A stretch of 47,812 nucleotides of DNA from Clostridia bacterium. Lineage in GTDB: Bacteria > Bacillota > Clostridia > Christensenellales > Borkfalkiaceae. A program made the translations under genes and the position numbers. Location: assembly GCA_900767815.1 (NCBI GenBank), contig CAAGAM010000042.1:1-47812 (forward strand), given 5' to 3'. Below, one piece after another: positions 24,359-33,519 of the stretch; position 1 is the first letter of the stretch; each line of letters begins with the position of its first letter. The notes under the pieces are model-generated. The model had not been told where the DNA came from, did not search any database, and was given only the letters and a program-made list of their open reading frames with translations.

Positions 24359-25096
24359 ATGATATATATAAAGAGCGATAAAGAAATTGAGTTAATGAGA
24401 AAACCGTGCGAGATAGTGCGCGACGTATTGTGTCTTTGCGAAGAGAAAATCAGAGCGGGCATGACCACGAAAGAACTCGATAAGATCGCCTGCGATTACA
24501 TTACGTCCTGCGGGGCTACGCCGTCGTTCTTAGGATACGGCGGATTTCCCGCGGCGACATGTATATCGATAGACGAGCAAGTCGTTCACGGCTTCCCTTC
24601 GGACAGAATAATCGAAGAAGATCAGATCGTAAGCGTTGACGTAGGCGCGTTTTTCAACGGATTCCACGGCGACGCGGCGAGAAGCTTATACGTAGGGCAT
24701 ATAAGCCCCGAAAAGAAAAAGCTTATCGACGTTACGAGAGAATGTTTTTTCGAAGGGATAAAAGGAATATGTATCGGAAGCGCGCTCGGAGATATCGGAG
24801 CGCAGGTTCAGGAGCATGCCGAAAAAAACGGATTCTCGGTTGTGAGAGATATGGTAGGACACGGCGTGGGGAGACATCTTCACGAAGATCCGTCCGTACC
24901 TAACTACGGCAAGAGAGGCGTCGGCGTGAGGCTGAAGAGGAACATGACGATCGCGATAGAGCCTATGATAAACATGGGCGGCTACGAGGTCGATATCGAC
25001 GGCTGGAAATGCGTAACGAGCGACGGAAAACCGTCCGCGCATTACGAAAATACGGTTCTGATCGGTGATAACGGCGTAGAAATACTGACGTTATAA
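24359..25096 (+). CDS. map: Methionine aminopeptidase, type I
   Basis: 245 residues, normal length. It removes the initiator methionine from nascent proteins. Metal ligands are recognisable in VDVGAFFNGFHGDAAR (two Asp), GHGVGRHLHEDP (His), AIEPM (Glu) and HYENTVL (Glu). It lies 4 nt after adk. The KOW-domain gene often found between map and infA in Firmicutes is absent; a structured 118-nt spacer occupies the site. Confidence 0.97.
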   Translation: MIYIKSDKEIELMRKPCEIVRDVLCLCEEKIRAGMTTKELDKIACDYITSCGATPSFLGYGGFPAATCISIDEQVVHGFPSDRIIEEDQIVSVDVGAFFNGFHGDAARSLYVGHISPEKKKLIDVTRECFFEGIKGICIGSALGDIGAQVQEHAEKNGFSVVRDMVGHGVGRHLHEDPSVPNYGKRGVGVRLKRNMTIAIEPMINMGGYEVDIDGWKCVTSDGKPSAHYENTVLIGDNGVEILTL

Positions 25097-25115
25097 AGCA
25101 GTAAAACCGAAATAA

Positions 25116-25204
25116 AGCGTCGCTAAAATCTGATGGTAAAAAGTGTAAACTTTTTAACTTTAAAGGAAGAAGCTGGAAGCGACGTTTGAAACGGGCGAAA
25201 GCCC
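25116..25204 (+). other. Structured RNA element between map and infA
   Basis: AGCGTCGCT (25116-25124) pairs with AGCGACGTT (25178-25186) to close a domain that contains an inner AAAAAGT/ACTTTTT hairpin. A GGGC-GAAA-GCCC tetraloop hairpin (25193-25204) follows, 12 nt before the infA ribosome-binding site. It has no T-tract. It could control infA translation or mark mRNA processing. Confidence 0.45.
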
Positions 25205-25229
25205 CAAAATAAAATTGGAGGAACAAACT

Positions 25230-25451
25230 GTGTCTAAAGACGACGTTATAGAGGCGGAAGGCGTTATCGAAGAAGCGTTACCCAACGCGACGTTCAAGGT
25301 GAAATTAACCAACGGCTATGTGATAACGGCATATATCTCGGGGAAGCTTCGCATGAATTACATCAAGATAATTCCGGGCGACTCGGTAAAGATAGAAATG
25401 AGCCCTTATGATCTGACAAAAGGTCGGATAGTCTGGCGTAGCAAAAACTGA
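25230..25451 (+). CDS. infA: Translation initiation factor IF-1
   Basis: 73 residues from a GTG at 25230, the normal family length. It is an OB-fold protein that occupies the 30S A site during initiation. SKDDVIEAEGVIEEALPNA and SGKLRMNYIKIIPGD are diagnostic. GGAGGA at 25217-25222, 7 nt upstream, decides the GTG start; a longer frame from the TTG at 25215 would overlap that site. Confidence 0.97.
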   Translation: MSKDDVIEAEGVIEEALPNATFKVKLTNGYVITAYISGKLRMNYIKIIPGDSVKIEMSPYDLTKGRIVWRSKN

Positions 25452-25492
25452 CAATTTTGTTAATTTAAACTTAAAATCGGAGGATCAAAAAA

Positions 25493-25609
25493 ATGAAAGT
25501 AAGACCATCAGTGAAACCTATGTGCGATAAGTGCAGAGTCATTAAGAGAGAAGGAAAGGTTATGGTTATCTGCTCCAAGAACAAGAGCCATAAACAAAGA
25601 CAGGGTTAA
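25493..25609 (+). CDS. rpmJ: Ribosomal protein L36
   Basis: 38 residues, MKVRPSVKPMCDKCRVIKR onward, with the zinc ligands in CDKC and the later Cys27 and His33 as in the zinc-binding form. It is a 50S protein placed between infA and rpsM as in most bacteria. CGGAGGATC precedes the ATG. Confidence 0.97.
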   Translation: MKVRPSVKPMCDKCRVIKREGKVMVICSKNKSHKQRQG

Positions 25610-25678
25610 TTACTTTTCAATTCTCGGGAAACCGAAACACAAAAAAACAAATTTTAAAAAATTCGGAGGATATACAAA

Positions 25679-26056
25679 ATGGCTCGTATTGCCGGCGTAG
25701 ATTTACCAAGAGAAAAGCGCGTAGAAATCGGTATCACGTATATATACGGTATCGGCAGACCTACGGCAACTAAGATTTTACAGGCAACAGGCGTCAACCC
25801 CGACACAAGGGTTAAAGACCTTACGGAAGACGACGTTGCAAAACTCAGAGAATACATCGAACATCACCTTAAAGTAGAAGGCGAACTCAAGAGCGAAGTA
25901 TCCCTTTCCATCAAGAGACTTATGGAAATCGGTTGCTATCGCGGCGTAAGACACAGAAAAGGTTTGCCCGTAAGAGGACAGAGTTCGAAGAGAAACGCGA
26001 GAACCAGAAAGGGTCCGCGTCGCACGGTCGCAAAGAAGAAGACCGCAAGCAAATAA
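25679..26056 (+). CDS. rpsM: Ribosomal protein S13
   Basis: 125 residues, a 30S head protein contacting the P-site tRNA. ARIAGVDLPREKRVEIGITY and the RHRKGLPVRGQSSKRNARTR tail are diagnostic. TCGGAGGAT precedes the ATG. It starts the alpha section of the superoperon. Confidence 0.98.
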   Translation: MARIAGVDLPREKRVEIGITYIYGIGRPTATKILQATGVNPDTRVKDLTEDDVAKLREYIEHHLKVEGELKSEVSLSIKRLMEIGCYRGVRHRKGLPVRGQSSKRNARTRKGPRRTVAKKKTASK

Positions 26057-26075
26057 TAAAGGGAGGTAAACAGAA

Positions 26076-26468
26076 ATGGCTACTGTAAAGAAAGTCGTTA
26101 AAAAACGTAAAGAATCTAAAAACGTAGACAAAGGTCAGGTTCATATCAAATCCTCCTTTAACAACACCATCGTAACCGTTACCGATACAAACGGAAACGA
26201 CATAGCTCACTGCAGTGCGGGTGCGCTCGGCTTCAAGGGTTCGAGAAAAAGCACTCCGTTTGCGGCTCAGCAGGCTGCGGAAACGGCTGCTAAGGCTGCA
26301 ATGGAACACGGACTTCGTTCTGTCGAAGTTTATGTAAAAGGCCCCGGTCAGGGCAGAGAGTCGGCAATCAGAGCGCTCGGAAACGTGGGCTTGGAAGTTA
26401 CGCTCATTCAGGACGTATCCCCCATTCCTCACAACGGATGCCGTCCGCCGAAACGTCGTAGAGTTTAA
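26076..26468 (+). CDS. rpsK: Ribosomal protein S11
   Basis: 130 residues, a 30S platform protein. HIKSSFNNTIVTVTDTNGN and the C-terminal DVSPIPHNGCRPPKRRRV are diagnostic. GGGAGGTAA precedes the ATG. Confidence 0.98.
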   Translation: MATVKKVVKKRKESKNVDKGQVHIKSSFNNTIVTVTDTNGNDIAHCSAGALGFKGSRKSTPFAAQQAAETAAKAAMEHGLRSVEVYVKGPGQGRESAIRALGNVGLEVTLIQDVSPIPHNGCRPPKRRRV

Positions 26469-26486
26469 TAGGGAGGTAAATAAGCG

Positions 26487-27113
26487 ATGGCTAAATATAC
26501 AGACGCAAAGTGCCGCTTGTGCAGACGCGAAGGCGGTAAGTTATTCTTAAAAGGCGACAAATGCTACAAAACTTCTTGTCCTTTCGAAAGAAGACCCGTA
26601 GCTCCCGGACAGCACGGAGCAGACAGAAAGAAGGTTTCGGAATACGGACTTCAGCTTCGTGAAAAACAGAAGGCAAAGAGAATTTACGGCATACTCGAAT
26701 CCCAGTTCGGAGATTATTACGAGAAAGCCGACAGAATGAAAGGTATCACGGGTGAAAACATGCTTATTCTTCTCGAGAGAAGGCTTGACAACGTGGTATA
26801 CAGAATGGGAATCGCGGTTTCGAGAAGCCAGGCGCGTCAGCTTGTAACTCACGCACACTTCAACGTAAACGGCAGACCCGTTGACATAGCATCCTTCCAG
26901 GTTAAGGTCGGAGACGTTATTTCCGTTAAAGAAGGAAAGAAATCTTCTCCTTATTTCGAGGCTTTAAAAAACTCTGCAAAGAGTTCCAAAATGCCCAAGT
27001 GGCTTGACTTCGACACTGAAAAGTTAGAAGGAAAAATTCTTGCACTTCCGACGAGAGAGGATATTGATTCGCAGATTAACGAACAGATGATTGTCGAGTT
27101 GTATTCTAAGTAA
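26487..27113 (+). CDS. rpsD: Ribosomal protein S4
   Basis: 208 residues, a 30S primary assembly protein with an S4 RNA-binding domain (RRLDNVVYRMGIAVSRSQAR). The N terminus has a four-cysteine zinc site (CRLC, then C and C further on). In the usual Firmicutes order rpsD is often elsewhere; here it sits between rpsK and rpoA, as in E. coli and many Clostridia. Confidence 0.98.
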   Translation: MAKYTDAKCRLCRREGGKLFLKGDKCYKTSCPFERRPVAPGQHGADRKKVSEYGLQLREKQKAKRIYGILESQFGDYYEKADRMKGITGENMLILLERRLDNVVYRMGIAVSRSQARQLVTHAHFNVNGRPVDIASFQVKVGDVISVKEGKKSSPYFEALKNSAKSSKMPKWLDFDTEKLEGKILALPTREDIDSQINEQMIVELYSK

Positions 27114-27151
27114 TATATACCATAATAAATAATCAGGAGGTATATTTTTCT

Positions 27152-28099
27152 ATGATGGAAATAGAAACGCCCAAGATAGTGACTGTAGAAAGCGATGACA
27201 GAACATATGCGAAGATAGTTGCCGAACCCCTTGAAAAGGGTTTCGGCTTAACCCTCGGAAACGCACTCAGAAGAACGCTTTTATCGTCTCTTCCGGGAGC
27301 GGCGGCGCAGGGGATTAAGTTCGCAAACGGCATTGTCAAACACGAGTTTTCCACAGTGCCCGGAGTGAAAGAAGACGTTACCGAAATAATATTGAATATT
27401 AAGGGCATAGCGTTTAAAACCACCAGCACGGCTTCCGATTTCAAGAAAGTATTAAGGCTTTATAAGACGGGTCCCGCAATAGTAGTTGCAGGCGACATCG
27501 CGTCGGATATGGAAGTAGAAGTTCTTAACAAGGATGCGTATATCTGTACGCTCGACAAAAGCGCCGTACTCGATATGGAAATCACCGTCGGCAGAGACAG
27601 AGGTTATAAAGGCGCAGAACACAACAAGACGGAAGAAATCGATTATATTCCTATCGATTCCATTTATACGCCTGTTAAAAAAGTCAGTTACAACGTGGAA
27701 AGCACGCGTGTCGGACAGAATACCGACTATGACAAACTGACGCTCGAAGTGTGGACGAACGGAGCATTTTCGGGTAAAGAAATAATAAGTCTCGCGGCTA
27801 AAATTTTAGGCGAGCATATCCAGCTTTTCGCGCTCAGCACCGTTATGAGCGGACCTATCGTAGTTCCCGCAAAGCAGGACGATATGATGACGATAAGAAA
27901 CATGAGCATAGAAGAGATGGATCTTTCCGTGCGTTCCTACAATTGCTTGAAGAGAGCAAACATCCACACCGTAGACGATTTGACGAAAAAGACGGAAGAC
28001 GACATGCTTAAGGTGAGAAACCTCGGCAAGAAGTCTTTAGACGAGGTAATCTATAAATTAGGCACCTACGGTTTATCATTAAAAGAAAAGGAGGACTAA
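27152..28099 (+). CDS. rpoA: RNA polymerase alpha subunit
   Basis: 315 residues, normal length. The N-terminal dimerisation domain (EPLEKGFGLTLGNALRRTLL) and C-terminal DNA-binding domain (LKRANIHTVDDLTKKTEDDM onward) are clear. Two adjacent ATGs (27152, 27155) follow AGGAGG; the first is taken. rplQ starts 4 nt after the stop. Confidence 0.98.
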   Translation: MMEIETPKIVTVESDDRTYAKIVAEPLEKGFGLTLGNALRRTLLSSLPGAAAQGIKFANGIVKHEFSTVPGVKEDVTEIILNIKGIAFKTTSTASDFKKVLRLYKTGPAIVVAGDIASDMEVEVLNKDAYICTLDKSAVLDMEITVGRDRGYKGAEHNKTEEIDYIPIDSIYTPVKKVSYNVESTRVGQNTDYDKLTLEVWTNGAFSGKEIISLAAKILGEHIQLFALSTVMSGPIVVPAKQDDMMTIRNMSIEEMDLSVRSYNCLKRANIHTVDDLTKKTEDDMLKVRNLGKKSLDEVIYKLGTYGLSLKEKED

Positions 28100-28103
28100 A
28101 GAA

Positions 28104-28640
28104 ATGCCAAGAAAATTAGGTATGACAACCACGCAGAGAAAAGCGGTATTAAGAAATCAAGCGTCGAACCTTTTGTGGTATGGCAGAATCGAAACTACTC
28201 TCGGCAGAGCTAAAGAACTCAGACCGTATGTAGAAAAGATTATCACTCTTGCCGTCAACAGCTATGAAGACGTTGTAGAGACTACCGTTACAACCAAAGA
28301 TAAGAAAGGTAAGGACGTTACCGCTAAAGTTCTGAAGGACGGAGGCAAGAAACTTGCCGCAAGAAGAAAGATCATGGCTTTGACCTATGATATTCAGGAG
28401 CAGAGAGGTAAAGACGTTACCAAAAATGCAGACGGAGAGGTTAAAGTTACGAGAGAATCCATAAAGGATTTCAAGGCGAGAACGGCAGGCGTCAAGCATC
28501 CGCTCGTCGAGAAGATATTTAACGATATCGCTCCCGAATATGCTCAGTCCGGAAGAAAGGGCGGTTATACGAGAATTTATCAGCTCGGCATGAGAAGAGG
28601 CGACGCCGCAGACGTTGCTATCATCGAGCTTGTTAAATAA
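28104..28640 (+). CDS. rplQ: Ribosomal protein L17 with central insertion
   Basis: 178 residues against about 115-130 in most bacteria. The N-terminal core (LGMTTTQRKAVLRNQASNLL) and C-terminal core (GGYTRIYQLGMRRGDAADVA) are intact. About 50 extra Lys-rich residues lie between them, roughly residues 55-130. The protein sits at the end of the 50S tunnel exit. It is the last gene of the superoperon. Confidence 0.97.
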   Translation: MPRKLGMTTTQRKAVLRNQASNLLWYGRIETTLGRAKELRPYVEKIITLAVNSYEDVVETTVTTKDKKGKDVTAKVLKDGGKKLAARRKIMALTYDIQEQRGKDVTKNADGEVKVTRESIKDFKARTAGVKHPLVEKIFNDIAPEYAQSGRKGGYTRIYQLGMRRGDAADVAIIELVK

Positions 28641-28645
28641 TCGAT

Positions 28646-28667
28646 AATCGGCTTTAGACCGATTTTT
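28646..28667 (+). terminator. Weak terminator-like hairpin after rplQ
   Basis: AATCGG (28646-28651), 7-nt loop, CCGATT (28659-28664), then TTT. Only 6 bp, so it may act with the second terminator at 28742. Confidence 0.5.
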
Positions 28668-28687
28668 GTCAATCGGTTCAATTTGCT

Positions 28688-28731
28688 TATGTAATATTCC
28701 GAAGGTACGTCCGACGGAATTAAATTACATA
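28688..28731. repeat. Large imperfect palindrome downstream of rplQ
   Basis: TATGTAAT at the left pairs with ATTACATA at the right, and inner ATTCCG pairs with CGGAAT, enclosing a short loop. It can form a long hairpin or cruciform between the two terminators that end the ribosomal superoperon. Confidence 0.55.
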
Positions 28732-28741
28732 TAATGTGACG

Positions 28742-28767
28742 AAGGGTTCTTTAAACGAACCCTTTTT
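28742..28767 (+). terminator. Intrinsic terminator of the ribosomal superoperon
   Basis: AAGGGTTC (28742-28749), 7-nt loop, GAACCCTT (28757-28764), then TTT. Beyond it, to 29122, the sequence is A+T-rich and shows no credible gene. It holds the dispersed repeat at 28924 and a short TTGTCG/CGATAA hairpin followed by eight T at 28860-28884. Confidence 0.75.
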
Positions 28768-28923
28768 GTCGTACAAAAATTTTCTGGCGGAAAATCGGAT
28801 AACCGTTATGCAGAGCTTTTATCCCCCGATATTCTTTGGCGGCACCGGATAAGGAAAGATTGTCGAAAACGATAAATTTTTTTTCGCACGAAGACAAACG
28901 GGAACTCAAAACGCAAAAAATGC

Positions 28924-28955
28924 CGATAATCGACTTATAGGCGGACTTATTTGCG
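28924..28955. repeat. Dispersed intergenic repeat, copy 2
   Basis: CGATAATCGACTTATAGGCG, then GACTTATTTGCG. Apart from two substitutions and a 2-nt insertion it matches copy 1 at 6211-6240. Confidence 0.5.
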
Positions 28956-29122
28956 ATCTCATGTTTTTTTATACAAACCAAAAAGAACAATTCAGAATTT
29001 TCAAAAGTAAAAATATTTAAAAATCGTTGATTTTTATCGACAAAATTCCTGAATTGTCTGTCGTTTACGAAAAACGCAATCGGAAAAATTTATAAAAAAA
29101 TTTAAAAAAACCTTTAAAACGA

Positions 29123-29151
29123 TTGAAATAATTTGCATTATATGTTATTAT
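29123..29151 (+). promoter_or_regulatory. Promoter of the 1367-residue membrane protein gene
   Basis: TTGAAA at 29123-29128 and TATTAT at 29146-29151, 17-nt spacer, about 97 nt before the start codon. Confidence 0.65.
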
Positions 29152-29247
29152 ATATACAATAAAAGCACAATTTGTGTTTATCGGAGAAGGTTTATAAAGT
29201 CTTTAAGGCGACGAGATAACGTCGCGCCGATATCGGGAGAAATTTAT

Positions 29248-32200
29248 ATGAGAAACAAATTTAAGGAAAGGAGACCGTTGATCGTCATCATGGCAATCTT
29301 AATGATGCTGTGCATGACGTTTCTTGCCGTGTCATGCGGCCAATCGGGCGGATCGTCGGCGGAAAGCCCCGCAGTGACGCCTGCCGAGGACGGAAAGGAG
29401 TTCGGCGATAAGGATTTTCCCGAGTATGAAACGGAATCGCCCGCCGCTTTAAGTCTTACCTCGTTAAGGCAACGAAGAGACGAACTCATCGCGGGGATAA
29501 AAGGCGGGTCGATAGTGAAAGACGGAAACGACGTCACCGTTGACGGCTACAAGTCCTTGTTTGAAAAAGCAAGCAACGATACGGGTGCGATAGCCGAATC
29601 GCGGATTACGTACAATCCCGACCCGAACGACAGAAAACTCGAAGAATTCGTAAGCAAGGTCAACGTTTATATCGGGAAAGATAAAACCGAATGCACGGAA
29701 GCCGAACTTAAGCTGGCGGCAGACATGCTTTACGGAAACGTAGACCTTAACGGATTATACGGAGTGTATCGGACGGCGTACAGATTCTACTCGAATTACA
29801 TATATTCTCCCGGCGCGGGTAACGAAGACGGGAACGGCGGATTTTTATCTTCCGAAGAATACAAAGATAAGCTTGCCGGTTTTCATCGTCTGAAAATTAT
29901 ATCCGAAGCGAGTAAGGTTTTATCGCGACAGCTGAAAATTGACGGGAAGATCGGAGAAGGGCATATCGACTGCACGACCGAATGTAACGCGGCATTTGCA
30001 AAAGAATACGTCGAGAATTTCAAGGAAACGACCGTTCGCGATATTTTGGTAAAGAACGAACTCTCCTTGAACAAGCTCAGTGACGCGAACGAAAAATTGT
30101 TGTTCTACTACACGATTTTGTTTAACCCGAATGACGTCGACGGATATGGCAAATACGAAGACGAAACGGTAAACGCCGACGGGCTTACGGCGGCGCAGAT
30201 CGTTTACGGTCGGGATAAAACCGCGGAGGCTGCGGATACGCTGGCGGCAATTAAATATGCCGGCACGCTCGGGCTTTTCCGAACGATGTTTACCGCCGGG
30301 GCGGTTTCCGATAAAGAACTCGATAAATATTATTCGGACACGCTGAACGCCTATTTTGCGGAAGCGACGGTCGAAAAAGGTCTGAAAACCTATACCGTTG
30401 CGGCAAACGAGAGGGCTTACGGATTCGGAAAGACCGCGGCGATCGATAAAAACGACAGCGAGGCCGTTAAAGAACAGAAAATTTCGGCAAGGCTCGACGA
30501 GCTTGAAAAAACGGAAGAATATCTTAACCGATTCGATAACCTTGCAAAATACACGCTTAATCTTTCGGGCGGAGAGGTAAAAGTCGATCTTAAATCTCTC
30601 ACGGCAATAACTTCCGACGGGTCGGAGCAGGAACTCGAAGAAATCAACAAAGGCGAATATTCGGGCGCAGATTGGGCAGCGGCAAAGAGTATCGTTACGA
30701 TAAGTGTAGGGCTTACCAAAGACGCAATCGGAGCAGTGAAAGCCGTTTATGCGGATAAATACGGAATATCGGCGGAAGCGACGATAAGCAATAACGTCGC
30801 CGTCGCAAACGGAGTTGCCGAAACGCTCGGATCGAGATACGGTGAAGAAAAACCAAAGTACACGGCTTCGGAAACCGTTACTTATTTCAGAAGTTGCTAC
30901 GAAACGAGATTTACTCCTCTCAAACTCGGCGAGAAGAGTACCGAATGGCTCAATAAATTCCTGAATATTTCCTCGATAGAGTTTAAACCGTCTGCGGACG
31001 ACAAGATATTCTCGATAGGCATATTGAACGATCTTATTCCTTCAAACGGCTTTGTCGGAAAACTTCTCGGAAAGCTCTTCCCGAAAGAAAAAATTCCGTC
31101 TGTAAAACTCACGGCGGTCGACGGAGACGGGAACGAAGTAAACGCGTTCGATAAAAACGCGAAACTGAACGTCAGAATCGGAGCTTCGCCTTCGATAGAG
31201 AGAAACATCAATCTTATTCTTAATAAGAGCGAGAAAAAGTCTGCCGCTCAGAGCGGGTTTACGGAAGCCGAGAAAACGGAAAATACCAAGCTTCTCGAAA
31301 ACGCGCACAGCCTTAAATATTACGTAACGCTTTCCATAATGGTTCCCGCTGCGACCGAAACCGCGGAAACGGCGGCTCAGAGCAACACGAACTACATTAT
31401 GATGACGGACAGCGAGCTTGACGACATAAAACAGTCGAGCGGCGGAATCAGATTCAAAGTGGAGTTCACGTTTGATAAGGAAAAGGTTCAGAATGCGAGC
31501 GAATTCGTCGCTTTAGGTTATGAACATACGAAAATCAAGTTCGTCTGCAAAAACGAACAAGAAAATAAAGACGGAGATGAGGATATAAAAATGGCAGTTT
31601 TATTAAACGACGTGTCCACGTCGGTGTCGATGGCAATCACAAGCCCCGATACTTTCAAAAACATCGCTTTATACGTTGCAATCGGCATTGTCGCGCTCAT
31701 TCTGATAATTTGCATAATCTGGATAATCGTTGCAAACGTAAGACGCAATAAATACAAAGTTAAATACGACGCCATGGGCGGTAAATTTGCCGGCGGTCAG
31801 AAAGTAAAACTTTGCAAAAACCTCGTTTACCCGAACAACCCCTCGAAAAAGGGCTATCGTTTCGTAGGTTGGTATACCGACCGTAAATGCACGAAGAAAT
31901 TCGAAGCGGTGGATAAGGCGAAGAGCTGCACGACGGTTTATGCCAAGTGGGTTCCCGCTTCCAGATACGATAAGATCGAAGAAGCGCAGGATCTTATCAC
32001 GAAGAGAGTTGCCATAAGCGGCGATTATCGCGGCAAGGCGAACGGAACTTACGGTACGGGCGTTCATCAGGCTGTTTACGACGAAGATCCGAGAATCATG
32101 AAGCTCGAGATCGAGAAGCTCAGCTATGAAGCCAAGAAAGCCGAGGAAGAAAGAAAAGCCGAAGAAGTAAGGCTTCAGACGATAAGAGAAATCGAAGCGG

Positions 32201-33351
32201 CGAAAGGCAGCGACGACGCTAAAGAAAAAGCGGAAGCCGAAGCCGAAAAAGCGAAACTCGCTCTTCAGCAAGCTCTTGCGGAGAGAGAAGCTCTCATAAG
32301 CCTTGCAAAAGCAGAGGAAAGAGCTAAGCTTCTCGAACAGCTTAATGCGGAGAAAAACGCAGAGGCGGCAAGAGCGGCAGCCGAAAAAGACAGAGAAGAA
32401 AAAGAAGAGCTTAAAAACAGAATAGCCGCTCTCGAAAGCGCGCAAAAAGGCGTCGATGAAGAGAAAGTCGGCAAAATCGTCGACGATAAGCTTAAGGAGT
32501 ACGATGCTTTAAGAGCTAAGGAGATATCGGACGAAAAGGCAAGGCTCGATGCGGAATTAGCTGCTAAAATAGCCGCAGAACAGGCAAGAGCCGCAGCTTT
32601 AGGTGCCGATAAGAAAGACGAAAAACCCGAATTCGACGCGGCAAAGGCGTTCGGCGAACTTAAAGCCGAGCTTCTCGGCTACAAATCCGCGGACGATCTC
32701 GATTACGGGCTTACGGAAAGCGACGTCGCCGCGATGATTAAAGTCGAAGACAATGCCGTTGTTCTGGAAGTAGACGCAGAGAAGTCGGAATGCGAAGCAA
32801 AGGGCTTCAAGGCGGAAAGCGGAACGATTCTTCCCGCAAAAGTCGTTGTTGCGGCAGACGAAGATATTAAGGACGCGAAAGAACTCATCGAGGACGTGCT
32901 TTATTCAAAGGGGCTTATGAAAGCCGAAAAAGCACCCGTTACGAAATGTTCCGACGAAGAGATGCGCGACGGATTCACTCTCGACCTTGCAAAGGGCAGA
33001 CTTGCGGATAACGCCGAAGAGTATCTGAAACTCATAAGAACTTATGCAAAATCGTTCGTATGTACGGAAGAGACTTTTGAAGAAAAGCTCCTCATGAAGG
33101 CGTTTATCGCACGCGGAAAGGTTTATATGTACCTTAACTACGCGGGCGAAGGAACCAACGCGGCAGACGGCACGATGCAGGCGGAGGGCTTAGGCTCGTT
33201 CATGATTGTAAAATCTGCGGAAGATTGCAAAAAAGCTCTTTCGACGATCGGGCTTATGATGCGCGAAAACGGACTCGTTCGTTACCCGTCCGCAACCTCC
33301 GTAAAAGAGGATGCTTCCGATAAGGGATTCTCTTACACACTTAAAGCTTAA
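29248..33351 (+). CDS. Giant lipoprotein-like membrane protein with InlB B-repeat and coiled coil
   Basis: A 1367-residue protein whose family I do not recognise as a whole. It starts with a lipoprotein signal peptide (hydrophobic 10-28, lipobox FLAVSCG near 30). About 770 mostly charged residues follow, without a clear domain. A strong membrane helix lies at about 805-828 (IALYVAIGIVALILIICIIW). Next come a basic stop-transfer stretch, one Listeria-Bacteroides InlB B-type repeat at about 834-900 (GYRFVGWYTDRKCTKKF), a long Ala/Glu/Lys coiled coil (about 940-1125) and a globular C-terminal domain. By charge the part after the helix should be inside the cell. The gene stands alone between the ribosomal superoperon and greA. 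A surface or envelope scaffold role is only a guess. Confidence 0.75.
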   Translation: MRNKFKERRPLIVIMAILMMLCMTFLAVSCGQSGGSSAESPAVTPAEDGKEFGDKDFPEYETESPAALSLTSLRQRRDELIAGIKGGSIVKDGNDVTVDGYKSLFEKASNDTGAIAESRITYNPDPNDRKLEEFVSKVNVYIGKDKTECTEAELKLAADMLYGNVDLNGLYGVYRTAYRFYSNYIYSPGAGNEDGNGGFLSSEEYKDKLAGFHRLKIISEASKVLSRQLKIDGKIGEGHIDCTTECNAAFAKEYVENFKETTVRDILVKNELSLNKLSDANEKLLFYYTILFNPNDVDGYGKYEDETVNADGLTAAQIVYGRDKTAEAADTLAAIKYAGTLGLFRTMFTAGAVSDKELDKYYSDTLNAYFAEATVEKGLKTYTVAANERAYGFGKTAAIDKNDSEAVKEQKISARLDELEKTEEYLNRFDNLAKYTLNLSGGEVKVDLKSLTAITSDGSEQELEEINKGEYSGADWAAAKSIVTISVGLTKDAIGAVKAVYADKYGISAEATISNNVAVANGVAETLGSRYGEEKPKYTASETVTYFRSCYETRFTPLKLGEKSTEWLNKFLNISSIEFKPSADDKIFSIGILNDLIPSNGFVGKLLGKLFPKEKIPSVKLTAVDGDGNEVNAFDKNAKLNVRIGASPSIERNINLILNKSEKKSAAQSGFTEAEKTENTKLLENAHSLKYYVTLSIMVPAATETAETAAQSNTNYIMMTDSELDDIKQSSGGIRFKVEFTFDKEKVQNASEFVALGYEHTKIKFVCKNEQENKDGDEDIKMAVLLNDVSTSVSMAITSPDTFKNIALYVAIGIVALILIICIIWIIVANVRRNKYKVKYDAMGGKFAGGQKVKLCKNLVYPNNPSKKGYRFVGWYTDRKCTKKFEAVDKAKSCTTVYAKWVPASRYDKIEEAQDLITKRVAISGDYRGKANGTYGTGVHQAVYDEDPRIMKLEIEKLSYEAKKAEEERKAEEVRLQTIREIEAAKGSDDAKEKAEAEAEKAKLALQQALAEREALISLAKAEERAKLLEQLNAEKNAEAARAAAEKDREEKEELKNRIAALESAQKGVDEEKVGKIVDDKLKEYDALRAKEISDEKARLDAELAAKIAAEQARAAALGADKKDEKPEFDAAKAFGELKAELLGYKSADDLDYGLTESDVAAMIKVEDNAVVLEVDAEKSECEAKGFKAESGTILPAKVVVAADEDIKDAKELIEDVLYSKGLMKAEKAPVTKCSDEEMRDGFTLDLAKGRLADNAEEYLKLIRTYAKSFVCTEETFEEKLLMKAFIARGKVYMYLNYAGEGTNAADGTMQAEGLGSFMIVKSAEDCKKALSTIGLMMRENGLVRYPSATSVKEDASDKGFSYTLKA

Positions 33352-33370
33352 TAACGGCAATATAAATTCG

Positions 33371-33418
33371 TTCTTGCCTTCCTTATCGGGATTTTTGTTC
33401 CGGCAGGGAAGGCAAGAA
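33371..33418. repeat. 12-bp inverted repeat between the giant protein gene and greA
   Basis: TTCTTGCCTTCC (33371-33382) pairs with GGAAGGCAAGAA (33407-33418) around a 24-nt loop. There is no T-tract on either side, so it is not a standard terminator; it may be a weak or processed one. Confidence 0.6.
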
Positions 33419-33519
33419 AATTGATAGACGATAATCGCCCCGCTCAGGTTAAAAACCGATAAACCATCGAAAAATTTATAAAACCCGAAGCGGCGGGCAA
33501 GAAAGGAGTATATAATATT

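Noticed and set aside
28860..28884. Small-RNA terminator in the gap after rplQ
   Set aside because: A 6-bp stem with T8 is suggestive, but no promoter or conserved RNA could be identified upstream.
28751..28990. 79-codon minus-strand frame after rplQ
   Set aside because: It runs through a terminator and the dispersed repeat and lacks a ribosome-binding site; no recognisable family.
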